From Oreocharis arfaki (lineage: Eukaryota > Chordata > Aves > Passeriformes > Paramythiidae), in contig VZRR01010919.1 of the NCBI GenBank assembly GCA_013398015.1, forward strand, positions 1,543,494 through 1,607,493: a DNA stretch of 64,000 bases, written 5' to 3'. How positions within the stretch are numbered: position 1 is the stretch's first letter; each line of letters opens with the position of its first letter. This document shows, piece after piece, positions 1 to 13,889 of this stretch. A program made the position numbers and the translations under genes. The notes below the pieces were generated by a model, which did no database searches, was not told the DNA's origin, and saw only the letters and a program-made list of their open reading frames with translations.

Positions 1-724
1 CCACAAGCCTGTAGCACTGCATGGGGCTGTTGTGACACAAGCACAGGACGCAGCACTTGGCCTTTTTGAGTCTCAGCCCATACAACTGGCCTTGGCCCAT
101 CGATCCAGCCTGTCCAGATCCCTCTGCAGAGCCTTCCTGCCCTCCAGCAGATCAACACTCCCACCCTGACTGAGGTGTCATCTGCAACCTGACTCAGGGT
201 GTCCTCAACGCCCTCATCCAGATCATCAATAAAGATATTAAAGAGGGCTGGGCCAAATAATGAGCTCTGGGAATTCCCACTAGTGACCAACCCACCAACT
301 GGATGTAACTCCATTCACCATCACTCTCCAGGCCTGGCNCAGCACCCCTAGGTCTTTTTCCAATGGGCATTTTTCCAGCCACTCTACCACAAGCCTGTAG
401 CACTGCATGGGGCTGTTGTGACACAAGCACAAGACCCAGCACTTGGCCTTTTTGAGTCTCAGCCCATACAACTGGCCTTGGCCCATCGATCCAGCCTGTC
501 CAGATCCCTCTGCAGAGCCTTCCTGCCCTCCAGCAGATCAACACTCCCACCCTGACTGAGGTGTCATCTGCAACCTGACTCAGGGTGTCCTCAACGCCCT
601 CATCCAGATCATCAATAAAGATATTAAAGAGGGCTGGGCCAAATAATGAGCTCTGGGAATTCCCACTAGTGACCAACCCACCAACTGGATGTAACTCCAT
701 CCATCATCACTCTCCAGGCCTGGC
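1..724. repeat. Direct duplication, period 386 bp, single N at the junction
   Basis: Bases 1-338 recur at 387-724 with only four differences seen by eye (near 47, 51, 315 and 318 in the first copy). Copy one stops matching at 338, the ambiguous base N is 339, and from 340 the sequence jumps back to an earlier point of the same CR1 element, leading into copy two. The N sits at or beside the breakpoint. This is what an unmerged contig overlap or haplotype join would look like, though a real tandem duplication is possible. Confidence 0.9.
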
Positions 725-784
725 CACCGAGTTTTTCACCCATTGATGGATACACCTGCCCAAGGCATGGGAAGCCATTTTTCC
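1..784 (-). mobile_element. CR1 LINE fragment (reverse transcriptase region of ORF2), decayed
   Basis: Minus-strand translation gives CR1 reverse transcriptase pieces in broken frames. These include [20 protein letters not shown], the ADD catalytic box just after it (VADDTS), and a later piece with [20 protein letters not shown] and [14 protein letters not shown]. These match the avian CR1 pattern ([12 protein letters not shown]...ADDT...NPMQxYRL...EKDLGVL). Frames shift between pieces and stops occur, so it is inactive. The left end lies outside the window. The right end fades out near 784, just after the part corresponding to residues upstream of the ADD box. It contains an internal duplication with one ambiguous base (separate entry). 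Confidence 0.9.
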
Positions 785-1408
785 AGTCATGAACTTAGGT
801 TTGATGGAAGACACAAAAGACAAAGACACGAAAAAAATTAATGAAAGATCTTAGGCATGTGATTTTGGTTCCTGAGTTCACATCTGAGGAAATACACAAA
901 ACACAGCTAAAAATATAGCAGATCTTCAGGTTTCTTTTGTTTACTTGATTCAGCGAAACCATTTGGAAAAAAGATGTGTCTGTGTCATGATCTCAAATGT
1001 GTTAATAATGTGCACGTCACCATGACTTGTTTCCAATATCAAGTTATTGGAAATGTTTTCCAATGGTAAGAATATCCTTCTAGGCATATGACATGCCATT
1101 TCTTTGCCAATAATTTAAACATAAGAAAGGGGAAATAACTGAAGGCAAAACCATCAACCCTTCACGTTTTAACCTGCTGTTATTTGAAACATTTATATGT
1201 CAGACTTCTATTGAACTCTCCACTTTGGTTTGTGTTATTCGAAGGTTCTGTATGGACTTGATTTAAGCATTCAGCAATCATGAAGAAAATAGTTCAACTT
1301 CTGATTTTTCTAAGAAAATGAGAAAGCTAAATAATGTAACTGGTTTTCAAAACAAAGTAAAACCCAGAAGCCTTGTATTGAACTATAGGGTTTTTCTTCT
1401 TCACTACC

Positions 1409-1430
1409 AAAATAAATAAATAAATAAATT
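1409..1430. repeat. (AAAT)n microsatellite
   Basis: About five units of AAAT in a row, continuous with flanking A and T bases. Confidence 0.9.
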
Positions 1431-1585
1431 TTCCCTTGTAAAGGAAAGCAAGGATGTGTGTGTTCTTTACTGCTTCTCCACTAGAGTCTTATTTTACATA
1501 GCTTCCCTAATATATTCCATGAAAATCCAATCTGGCATGCATTCAGGCAGGTGTAAATTCTGGGCCTTGAATAGCCTGAATTCCT

Positions 1586-1608
1586 ACAACAACAACAACA
1601 GCAACAAA
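1586..1608. repeat. (ACA)n microsatellite, interrupted
   Basis: Five ACA units, one interruption by G, then further CAA units. Confidence 0.85.
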
Positions 1609-3008
1609 GCAATTATAAGTGATTTGGAAATAGCAGTAGGAATTGTTTCTTGAGATCATGAAATTTTGTGAGCAAGATGAATTCCCTCAAGCGTGGAAGT
1701 TCTTAAAGGAAACACTAGTGACTAGGACTGGAATGCGCAAAAGGACTATCATTGCTACATTCCCTCTAGAATACGAGAAACAGTAGAAAATAGTCATCTA
1801 AGCAAACTCACTGTTTATTTTTCTGTTACTATTGTTGAACTATTCTGAAACAATCTTGTTGAAAAAGTAGTTTCCCTGAAGAACAGATGTAAAAACAAAG
1901 CAGAAAAGTGAAGGCTTGTGAAGAAATGAGAGGAAAATAGAAGGTCTATAGATGCTAAGCTGAAGTAGAAAACAGTAGAATACCCTAAAGCCATGACAAT
2001 TCAAGTGTTAAATAAAACTATGAAATTAAATAAAATGAAATCTAAAGTGAAATCTAAACTCTGACAGCATTGCAAGTATGCATAAAATAATGCATAATTC
2101 ATCTTATATAATGTCTCATAAAATGAACTCAAATAGCATTAAAACCTAGATTTACTTTAATGCTTGTGCTGACGCAGACTTTCAAAGATAAACATCAACA
2201 AAATCTGAGGCTAAACTGAAAAAATGCATTTTATGAATAGGTCTGATAACATCTATCATAACATACGGCATATAACTCTGTATCCCTATGTTAGTGTACA
2301 TATCTAACTGTTCTATAAACTGAATTCCAAGCTATTACACAACTGAATTTATGAAATATTGACATGCACTGTGTTCTGAGTACAAAATATATAGCAATGT
2401 GCGTAATTCTGAAGAAGGGAAAACAAAGGAAAGTACATGTTATTGACAGCTATTTTTCAAGAAAGTTGTAATATAATACAACTTGTGCTTAAACAGGGAA
2501 ACCTGAAGAGCAAAGGACACTTGCATTCTTCTCTGTAATATAAAAGGGAAGATGTCATTCTGGAACTCTTTGATTGCTTTTCCTTAGTGCTATACTTTCT
2601 GAAAAATAAAATGGAAATGTATCAGGGCAAAAAGAAATTATTTCCCTCTCATTCCTCAAGAAAACACTGCTTTATTGCTGTGGCTCTCACCCATTCTTAT
2701 AGGTGAAAAAACAGATGGTGGATCTTTTGGGGGAAATAAAGTGTTCTGGCCTAACACTTCCTTTTTCTTCCCTCCAAAAACTTTCTTTTCTTTCTAGCAT
2801 CTTCTCATTTGTTCCAACGACAGAGAAAATTCTCTCTTCCTGAGTTTCAGAACTTACAAACACCTACACCTTTATGTTCAGTCAATCAAAGCTTGCTTAA
2901 TGTGAAAAGCTTTGGCAGGAGAGTGTTATATTCCGTATTTATTTCTTTCTACCTCTGTGGCAGCACAATAAAGAAATCCATTATTATGTGATTCTGGACC
3001 TAGTGACA

Positions 3009-3043
3009 TCATACTTCTATTTGAAAATCATACTTCTATTTGA
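3009..3043. repeat. Short tandem duplication, period 19 bp
   Basis: TCATACTTCTATTTGA occurs at 3009 and again at 3028 without mismatch, separated by AAA. Confidence 0.9.
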
Positions 3044-6000
3044 GTCCACCTAGGCCAGCCTGTCTGACTTACACTCTTACAAGCAATGCACAATCGGATG
3101 AATCTTGAAATATGTTTTGAATTCCTGCTATGTGAGAAATGAATAGTTTGCAAACACCATATATATAAGAACTATATGGAGATGAGAAACAGACTACCAC
3201 AATTCTAAAAATTAGAAAGTGATGTGTAACAAAGTAGGATGCTTATGGATTTGTTTCAAAGAAGACTAGCTTCAGAATGAGCTGATGATCTGGAGTCAAA
3301 TAATCTGTTCATAGAGAAGAGGAAAGATTCAAGCTTAATAAAAATTACTATTTCTCTGTACAAAACTCCACTTTAAAACTGTGTATTTTTACGTTTAAGT
3401 TGCGATCAGATTCAGTTTATTTTTTAAGTAGAATATTTCTGAGGGATCAAAAGGAAAAATGCAAAACAACATCGAGACCACATTAATGTCAACAGTTAAC
3501 ATGGACAAAGCAGAAACCACTGATCATTAAATAGTTCCTGGGAATAAAGGGAATTTTAAATATACAGAACACAAAGATCCTTTCAAGAAGCAGTGAGCAG
3601 ACTTCGCATAGAGATCTTTGCTTCTATGAAAAGGCACAAATTTGAGGGGAGGTATCATTGCTCATCTATTCCAGTTCAAGAAGAAAAGTCAGTCGGTTGC
3701 CAAAATTCTCCCCCAAAAAAATCTCTTGTGTGAGATACCAGGACTGTGCAAAAGGAGGGTGCATCTACCATCACATACATTCCTACAGTAGACCCAGTTC
3801 ACTTTCTTTCCACAAATATGGTTTGAATTTTGATCAAAAGATCATCCTAATTAAATCATTCTGAAATCAAAATTTTAGAGTAAATTTATACAAATGGACT
3901 CACACGCATTTCAAAAGCACTTCAAATAAATCTAGTACTTATGTTACTACACAGAAGATCTAAAATCTTTTCACATTTTCCATTATTGAGTCCAGAATTC
4001 CAACACTTTGTGCTTGGATATAAAATGCAGCTGTATCTGTGTGATGCAACAAAACTAGAAAAAAAACCAGGTGATATTTTAGAATTAAAAAGCCCCCAAA
4101 CCCCCAGTAATATCTAAAGTATTCTTGTGCATATTAGGGCCTTCTCCTCATTATTAAGTCAACCTTTTTTGACAGCACTTGACATATCCTCATATATTCT
4201 TTTTCAAACCCTAAAGGAGGAAACATCATACTTCACCAACCTTTATTAGTTGGTGTATTCATCAGGCATATCCAATCTCTGAATAATAGTGTTTTTTATG
4301 CTGCCTTCAAGTGAGCAACATGCAAAAGCTGCTAATACCTAAAGATTAAAACCAAAGTAAAACAGTTTTAAGTTGTCTACGAGGTATTGCTAAGGACCTA
4401 GAATCTTTTTTACCATGTTCCCCCATACATGGTATGATAATCCTGTGAATAATTCCATGCATAAGAGGTAAACTTCGAGGATATTGTTAATAAAATTAGC
4501 TGTTAATAAAATAAACTGCTCAATGTGAAAAACAGTATAAGAAACTGATCTAAAAAGAGAAGTAACTGAAAAGGTGAGGAAGAATATAGTGTATTATTTT
4601 AAAAGGCTCAAGCACATCTTTAATAGTAAAGCTAAATATTTCATTAGAGAAAGTCAAGCTGTAATGTGAAAAAGATTTTGCTGTACTACAGTTGTCCTCA
4701 TGCTGTGTTTGCTAGGATTCTTAAGAATCTGGTCTATGTAATATATGACAAGTGATTCCACAAAATCAAAATTGAACTTGTAATGAGGATATATACTGCA
4801 CTCAGCAACATGAAGGAATATTCAAACTCTGTCCAAAAACCAACTCTTCCTTTTTATAGGCATTCTGATAAAGAACATTACAAAAATCATTATGTTGTTT
4901 TATGCTCTTGTCAAGTATTTGATAAAATCAAAGGAAATTAACTAAATTATTAAGGAATAAAGAAACCTGGTGAACAGATAAGGATAAAAACAGTTTTCTG
5001 GTAGAGAGAACTTTACCTTCAGATTTTCAAGTCACACTGCAAGTTTTCCTGCATGTGATAAAATCACAAAAATACAGCAAAAATCATCTCAGTTGCTTTC
5101 TTTACTATTCAGTACACTTCAGGGTCACAGAAGAATTTAAAATGCACTAGTAAGCATTTTGATGCTAAGCATACTGAGAGAATAACGATCATATGGAATG
5201 AAGCTGACTGGAAACACTGGCCTAGCAAGAATCAGATAATGTAACATAGATTTTTAGTAGTAAATATAAATTTGTTGGTAAAAATTCTCCATGGGAAGAT
5301 ATTCACTTGAAAAAATTGACAAAGTAAAGCGGATGAGACTGCAATAGACAGTAGCCTGATTTTTGCTGAGGGCACAGGATACTAAAACAGCTCACATTTA
5401 AAATACTTGAAAGCAATAAAATTTACTGAGGGTAAAAAGCCCCTCAGCTCTGAACAAATTGCAATTCTGAGAAGTCTCAATTCTATGTCACTATAAAGTT
5501 TTGATTCACTCCTGAAACGGAAGAGGACCATCAACTTCAGTCAAAAATTTGTCCAAGCTTGAGTATACTTTCAATTTTCCCCATATTGGGAAAGTCTTCA
5601 CCATATGTCTCTGATATAGTGCAGTACTGTACTGTAAAGTAAAAAAGTTCCCTTCACAGCTTGCTTTTCATCAATACTATTCACAGTAACGGTGCTCAGT
5701 AGTATAAAGCTTCTTAACCCACCTAGAGTTAAGATTTAACTGTATAAAAATCTGACAACACATAACAGAGTGCAGAAGTCTTATAATCTGTTCAGAGACC
5801 TCCTCTGTTCCATCCTCATGGAGTGAAATGAGTATTCTTTCTGGTGTAATTTCACCAGAAAAGGAAAATGATGAATACTACTCATTCTTCACTAATACTC
5901 ATGCACATCTCTCTTCTCTACTGTCATTTGCAACACTTTAGAGCAGCGTCTCATCACTCCTAAAGTGCAGAACGTAGAACTTCATTTTTTTCCATTTCTA

Positions 6001-9000
6001 CTACTCCAGCTTTAAATAATTATATCTTCTGAATGCCTCCTGCTATTTCTTCTGACATAAAGCTTTTAAAAAGTGCAAAATACCCTCATTCACCCAAAGA
6101 TAATGCTCATATTCATTTGCTGAATTCCAGTAAAGCTAATAAGGAATTATAATAGTTTTGTTCCCTGCAGAATACCATATGACTGGAGCTGTTTTTACAC
6201 AGCAATGCTCCTATAAACAACATATTAACACACCAGAATAATAGTGATGCTTCATAAACAATGCAGTGTTATTACAAAGGCACCGTATGCAAACGTATAC
6301 AGGATGACTTTCTATAAAATTTATTTAATATAGCCAAGCTTCATTTAATATAAAGCAGTCTGAAAGCAAATTTAAGCCACATTAATGCAAACTTGTTTCT
6401 CTAAACTCTAGGCACTGTCCTGGTCACTGCAGTGAAACAAAGCAATTCAAACCACTTCGGGCATGAACAGAAAACTATCCATGCAGGTCACCCATTGCTC
6501 CTAGGAAGATGTGGAAGCTGAAGGGGAAAGACAGGCATACTAGCCCCTGTTGGCTGATGACTAAATTGAATCAGGTGTTCCAAGCCCACAAGATTCAGTC
6601 CTGAGATATTTGAACAAAAAAAGAGTGTTAAGGTCCACATATCTACTTGCATAAGGGTTAAGATTCGATGTCTCAGGCACTTTTTCTGTTTAAATCCTGA
6701 GCACTCTCTACACCATAGCTGAGGTGTTTTCTGTGGAAGACACTCAGTCCTCCCTCTGCAGAAAAATGTTTATGATCCACTTTGCTTTCTTCCATCTCTT
6801 TTATGAACTTATATAATTTTCTTATTACAGAAATGACAATCATTTGGCTATATCTAGTGAGAATTAAAAATAAAGGCTATAGATTGCTCTTTGAGCCATC
6901 ATTCTAATGAAACTTGTTTTGTCACAGATTTGTCTTCTGGCTCTCAGCTCTGCATTTGCTTTTTACTTTTCCTTGCCCCAAATTTTTCTCATTTTTCACA
7001 TTAAATCCATGTCTCCTATAACATGCTACCAGATAATAGTCAGAATATGGTGAATAGCCCAAACAGACAAACCAAATGACATGCCGGCATGTATACAGAG
7101 GTTAGCCTGACATTACTTATGTGCAGCACACATTAAAAACATCTTTTCTCTCTGTGAGATACTTATTAAGTAGTTAATTTTGCAAATTTTCTGACTAGGA
7201 CAAACATGGTAGAATGTATTTCTAAAACTACAGTTTCTATTTCCAAGTTGACTCAACCTGATCAGTATGCTTAAAAAATTAGTATGAGGGGACTAACAGG
7301 AGAAAAAAAAAAGGAAAAGGTGACTGAGATGACTCTACAAGCTTCCTTTTCTAACAAACCCAGAGTATAAAAGAAGAAAAAGAAAAATATAAGGAATAAA
7401 ATGGTAGCTAATAAATAGTTAACTACGTACTGACTAGGAAGTGCATAATTTACCTTTGGACAGAGCTGATAATTAAGGTAAGAAAACAACTTACATGAAG
7501 TAGAATAACCATCAGGAGATTTATTAGAGTGAGAGCATTTCAAAATAATTTTAATGTTACCTAAAATTCATCCAGCAGTTAAACTCCTTATGCTAGGTCT
7601 ATAAGACAATCTTGTAAGCAAACACAGTCCTGATGCTATTAAATAGCTTCACTGTAGTCTTCAAGGGCAGTCAGCATCTTATAAATGCAAGATGAGTTGA
7701 CTTTAACATTGTCACTGGATTTGTTTACCTATCTGACTGTTAGCTGTATTCACTACTACTAGATTTAGTGCATAAATTTTCTTGTTATTTTTCCTAACGT
7801 TAATCACCTGCAACATCTTTTAAATAGCCCTAAATTCTGTACTAAAAATAAACGCTTACATTTTATAGACATTTGTGGTCTTGCTCACTTCAAGTGTGAG
7901 AAGGTCAGACCTACTAAAATACAATCCTCTTAAATATGCCACCCTCCTAAAATTAATTTCTGTCTGTAACTCGTACCTGAATCACAGATGACTTCTGTGT
8001 CAATGTTGGTGTTATATATGTTAATATGGCAGTAGAAGAACATGAAGATTTCATGTTCTAAACACTGACATCAAACTTTTGAAGCCTGAAATTGCAGATA
8101 GGTTAAATTTGCTGAAAGCTGTACTAAAAGTTACGTGCCAGCCTGAAATCTCCTTCATCCCATCTTCAGATTCCTCAGCATACCAACATAAAACTCCGTC
8201 AATCTTTGCAGTTTCTCCTCAGGGCTAGAAGGGTTCATTTTTCTCTGTGGTCCTATCATAACCAGGCTTAGGGGTGTATCTCTGCTCTATAATCACAGTG
8301 AGATTACCACCCTCCTTGTGTAAAGACACGGAAACATTTATCAAGGTAAATGACAACACAGAGACGTCACAGCTAAAATAGTTTCAGTGAGGTGAAAAAA
8401 TGCCAGTTGCTCTGTTTTTCCTCCTTTCATTCTTAATTTTTGGGGTTTTTTTCTGAGCCTAGAAAATTGGGTAGCAGGCAGACTTCAGACTGCTGCCTAT
8501 AGTTGTGAGATGCATCAGTGCACTGAACACTTCCAGTAAATCACCATCAACATCACAGCAGCCATGGTACTGAGGAGTATAAGCTCCTTTTGTTCCTAAT
8601 AATGAGGATACACTTTTGCTGCATGGTACCTTGGAATGACTACAGCTACACAAAGGCTCAGAGGATTTTGGAAATAAGAATGTTCCTTTTGATAGGTTGC
8701 AATTTCTTATTTAAAATGACCTAACTAGGAATACTGAGCTCATGTTCGTGTTGAAAACTCACCTAAAGAATTCCCAGTATGCATTAAGGATGCTCCAGTT
8801 GTCAAGTTTCAAGGACTTTAAAATAAACCTAAATTTCTTCTGCAGTAAGGAGATAATGTGAAAATGTTTCTTTTCTTGTGGTTTTATCTCATTTAGTTTT
8901 AAGCATATGTACTTTTCATGATACAGTTTACTTGAATTTTCACTATGTTTCACTAAGGTTAAAAAAACAAAACCAACAAACATTTTATGAAAAAAACCCC

Positions 9001-12000
9001 TCAGCACTGACACTCAAGGCATATGCCTCTCAAATAATTTTGTCTTCTATGGACAGTGTAGCTAGATGGGGGATAGAAGGAAAATGACTGCTAGCACAGC
9101 AGATAAAGCATAAATTCCTATTAACTAGAAAATGTGGCATAGAAAGTTTATTTCCTATTTTGGTGGATAATGTGACCAGCTCCCAGAAAAAAAAAGGGAA
9201 TTAGTACCACGTAAACATACATTAACTATTGAAATGAAAATTGTTCTTATTTGCACAATATCCAATCCAAGTTTAGCTATAAGAAATCATATAAAATGAG
9301 ATTTGGAAAGGTAATCACTGCTCTCAGATCTTCAATTTTTCCCACTGTTTTTCATACTACTTAAACTTCTAATACCTATAGGTATAGATATGCTTCAGAA
9401 ACCAGTTTGCCTAAGGTATGAGGTCTGATGACTTTTTGCATTTCTTTCTCCCTTTGTCTCCAAGCTTTGAAGACTAGGTAAATGAAACTCTGGTGTTGTT
9501 CTGGTTTTACTTGTTTATGGAGTTTCTTTAAAACTGCCTAAAAATAAACTCAAGGTGTACAGATAATATTGACCAGAGTTAAACCAACAGGAGCATACCC
9601 CTCACTGTGCTAATATGCTCTGCACTCACTAAATCAACATGTGCTATATGTTCTGAAAATAATTCGTTTCCAGTTCTTATAGCTGTCTCCCTAAAGTCAA
9701 GAACATAATGATAAATTGCTAGAAATGTATTAATATTTACAACCCTGAGGTAGAATGGAAATATTCAGAATACAATTCCTTATTATTAGACCCTTGGCAC
9801 TGCTTTGTGTCAGTATCATTACTGTATCTCCAAGAATTTCTTTAATTTTCTGAGTCTTTCCTCCCCTATCCGTGTCCTCTGTTGCAGCTCCCAGTCGTAA
9901 TGGTTTTGGGTGGGGTTTTTTTGGTGTCTATAAATGTACTGCATACACAAAATTAAACTCTGAAAATGAGAGGCAGATACAGACTGCTGTTGCCTGATTG
10001 TTAACAGAGAAATTCACATCAGAATTTGAACTGTGATGAGCCTGAGTTCTCTTGTCTTCCAGCAGAATTCCAATTTTAACCTTAGATGGTTTGGGGACAC
10101 ATAAAAATTGCCTCTCTTCTCTATCATAAAGTGCCACATTCCAGAACAACAGAAATATTGAAATAGATTCGGGCTACGGAAATGAAAAATAAACAAATGT
10201 GAGATTCATTTCTTCAAGTTGAAGGCTGTTTGTCATGTTAGGCAACCTCAGTATGAATGCAATCATCTTCCTGCCTATTGGCATAAATCTAGTTCTTCTT
10301 TCTCACATTCATCAGTAGATTGAACACTAGATTCAGTGAAAATGTAATACCTTAAGCATATAGTCTTGATTACCTAAGTTTTTTAACATCTCTTGTTCAT
10401 GTTCCTAAACTTCCAATATTTAATTTTTTTCTCCTCTCAAGCAGAAACTAGTGATCCCCAGGCAAAATCATAAATAATGTCACCAAATAATATAACTTTT
10501 ACCATTCACAGGCATCTAAAGCTGTAATATAAATGTTTAACAATAGGACAGGCATTTTCTATTGTAATTAGACATTTCAGCCATATTCAGCTGTGTCAAG
10601 TAAGACAATTTTAAGTAACTAGAGATGTCTTCCTCAAGATCAAAGCTAGATTTTTAAAATTGGTTTTTAGGCATTTTTTTTTAATTTCGTAATAATAAGT
10701 ATGAGCCCACACCAGCTTTAGACTCTATGGGGGTTCATTCATGCTAGTTGGATTTTTTAATGATTAATTCCTATCTTGTGTACTATTTTTGCTCTGTATA
10801 TCTTAACATTGTCTCCTCCAAATAAGGAAATATCAAATAGAATTGCCACCCAGCAGACTTGCCCTAGATAAACAATAGAAAATCTCTGAACAGATTAGTG
10901 GTTTGCAAATGTTTTAATGGTTTCCTCTGAGACAAAAGTCTGGACTCCCTTAATGCAAGCAAGGATTACACATGTAATCTCACGCTGGGGCTTGCTCTCC
11001 AGTTCAAAAATTCTGCTACCAAACCAGCAAAATATGTTAGGTACAGAAGAGCATGGCTTGTGACTTACCTTGTGTGTATAAGCCAGTAGGGTGCTTTTGT
11101 ATATTCTCTATATAAGGAAGTACCATGAGAAAAGCTGACAGAAAAAAGTACAGAAGTCCTCGGGTTAAAGCTCTGGAGGACATTAAAGATGTACAGTCAA
11201 GGTCTGTGCAGCCATATCATTCTTTCAGAGATATAAGACTTCTCTATGGAAATCTGGTTTGATGTGCTTCATGTAAAATAGGTACAGTCATTTAATGCCA
11301 AAAATAAAGACATAGAAAGTAGTAACTTTAGTAGCACCATTGGAGGATGAAGTGGCTACAGAAGAGTACTGCATGGGCTAAAACTAATTTCTGCGTTTTT
11401 GACTGCTAGATTCTAATATAGATGTTTAGATCATCCATACATGAGGGAATCTTCAGTACACAGATACAAGTGGAATGCTATAACCTGATATCACCTGCAT
11501 CAGCTGAATGAGTTAGCATTCAAGAGCATATTAGGCCAGAGGAATTAAATTAATTGTGGCAGCTCATACGTGTGAAGGAAGCTCAGTGGTTGTTCTGCTG
11601 TCTAAAAGATTTTTTGTTGCTCTTTCGTGGCCTTTTTTTAAGAGTACGGGACGGCAGCCACTAAAAAACAAATATTTGCAGTTGCTTCATGAACTCAACA
11701 CCATAGATTTTAGAGTAAGTTCTGATCAGACCTTGTTGGCAAATAAGCCATCTGAGGCTGAATTAAAACAAAAAAAGTATCTGCTAAACTACAGGGTCAA
11801 ATTGTCTCTTACAGTCTTGCCCATCTTACTTAGCTGTATTATGACCTAACTTCAATAGTAAAATCAGTATGATCTGACTCAAACTTAGATCTTTCACATC
11901 CTAGAAGAGCATATTAATCTTCACAGGACAAACATAAGACTATAACATTCATCTCAGAAAGCGACTCCTGCCCAGTGGTGGTTGGGGATGGGGGTGGCAA

Positions 12001-13851
12001 GTCCTGCTCAGTAAGCTACACAAAACCTGCAGTTGTGCCATTTATAGGCTCTAGTTTATGTTTTTTCTTGCCTGACTATATAATCAGATCACTACAAAAA
12101 TATCTTTATTTAAATTTTAATTACAACCATAAAATTAAACTTTTCCACACAGATTAATCAGCTTTTTACTTATCTGTGGATGGTTTACAATTCTCACATC
12201 TATCTCACTGATGTTTTATTCCACCAAATATTTTTGGTCTCTCACTGCTGCACCTAAACTGGCAGTTGTATGTGACATCATAAATCAAAAACATTAAAAT
12301 ATTTAAAGTCCAGTCAAGCTGGAAGGATTTTTCATTCAAATAACTATTGTAGTGAAAAAATATTAATATTTTTCCAAATACACAACAATAATTGTAATGA
12401 CTATTTGATCTCCTGTTGTAAATTTAAGTAATGTTTTCCTAAGTCTAGCTCTAATTTAAAGAAATGCAAATAAATCTGTAGTGCATATTATCCTCTGCTA
12501 CTAGTATGTACCGTAATTTCCATGCACACACAGTTTTAGCTCACGACAGTATAGATTTTGTTATTAGGTCTTTCCTGGAAGTCTTTGACAAGTTATGCTA
12601 CACAAGGCAGCAAAATAGATCCAAACCACATTATTTGCTCAGCGCTGTTATGGAGATTTTAAAAATTGAGTGTTACAGATAAAAATTCCATTGGGCACCA
12701 TTGATAACTTTGCCCCACCAGCAATTTAGATCTTAGCTTTTGCTATTGAAATGTTGCAGCAAAGGAAGACACTTTTTTTTTTTTCTGAATAGGGTTTACA
12801 TACAAAGAATGTAAACATCAGGTTAAGCCTTATGTAGATGCTTGAAAATCTATATGCATAGAAGTTTTCCTCAGAAGGCTTCCATAGGAACATAAATTAT
12901 ATTTCCCCTTTAAATCTCTTCCACATTTATAGGAAGATGACTTTTGCTTAAATCTCTTAAGGAATGCAATCCTGTAATCTTGGTTTCATCTATTAAAAAT
13001 CATGTTTCCATGTCATTTAATATCTTTTTGATTTGTAACACTGTATCAAAAGCATTAGACAGCACAAAACTGTCTTTTCAGCAGTGTCAATGGTAAGTTT
13101 ACCATTTAGCACACAAAAAGTAGCTTCTACACATTCTAATTTCTCTTGAAAAGTTCCCCCCCTTAATGTTGAAATTATTTAATTCAATATAAAATTTGTG
13201 TCCAAACAATAAGCTCAGGAAACCAAGTTACAATAATTAAATCCAAATACATTATTTCCTTGAGTATCTTTTCAAACTTTTATTTTTTTAGTCTGTTAGT
13301 CATCTAATAAAACTTTTTAACTTTTCACAACTGTTAAAAATGTTGTTAAAAAAAAAGGAAAAGGTTTTCTAGCTTCTCCTTATGACATTCAAACACAAAA
13401 GGTTGCTTGGATTTACAGGCTTTTATTCAATTATTTTAAACAGGATTTTCACTGTACTGTTCTAAACTTTATAAATTATTAAAGAAAAGAGAAATAAAGT
13501 AAAGGAAAGAAAAAGAAGGTTTGCCCTCCGGGCATATAATTGTGAGGTTTTGCATTTTACAGAACAAGCTCGTCACAGCAATGGACCAATTTTCATTTAT
13601 ATTTATTTCTCCTTGTATTTTACTTTAATAAAATTATTACTTACATAGGAAAAAAATAAAAATGTATCAAAAAGTTAAAAGTGCTACTGATTCTAGCTCA
13701 TAGGTTCATCCAGAAATTTTTTATGTCTTTGATTAAGCTGCAAACAATTTTGGCAATAAACTGACTTTCGAGGTTCTAAAAACATATCTGAAATGTGGAA
13801 ACAGAAGTACAGAACACATTTTTGCTGCACTGTATAATTTATGCCAAATCT

Positions 13852-13889
13852 CTTCAGTGTAATAACACCACTTCAGTGTAATTCCACCA
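13852..13889. repeat. Short tandem duplication, period 19 bp
   Basis: Two adjacent 19-bp units both begin CTTCAGTGTAAT and end CACCA or CCACCA. They differ at two central bases. Confidence 0.85.

Noticed and set aside
194..700. 168-residue minus-strand open frame
   Set aside because: It is a mixed-frame remnant of CR1 reverse transcriptase crossing the N junction, not an independent gene.
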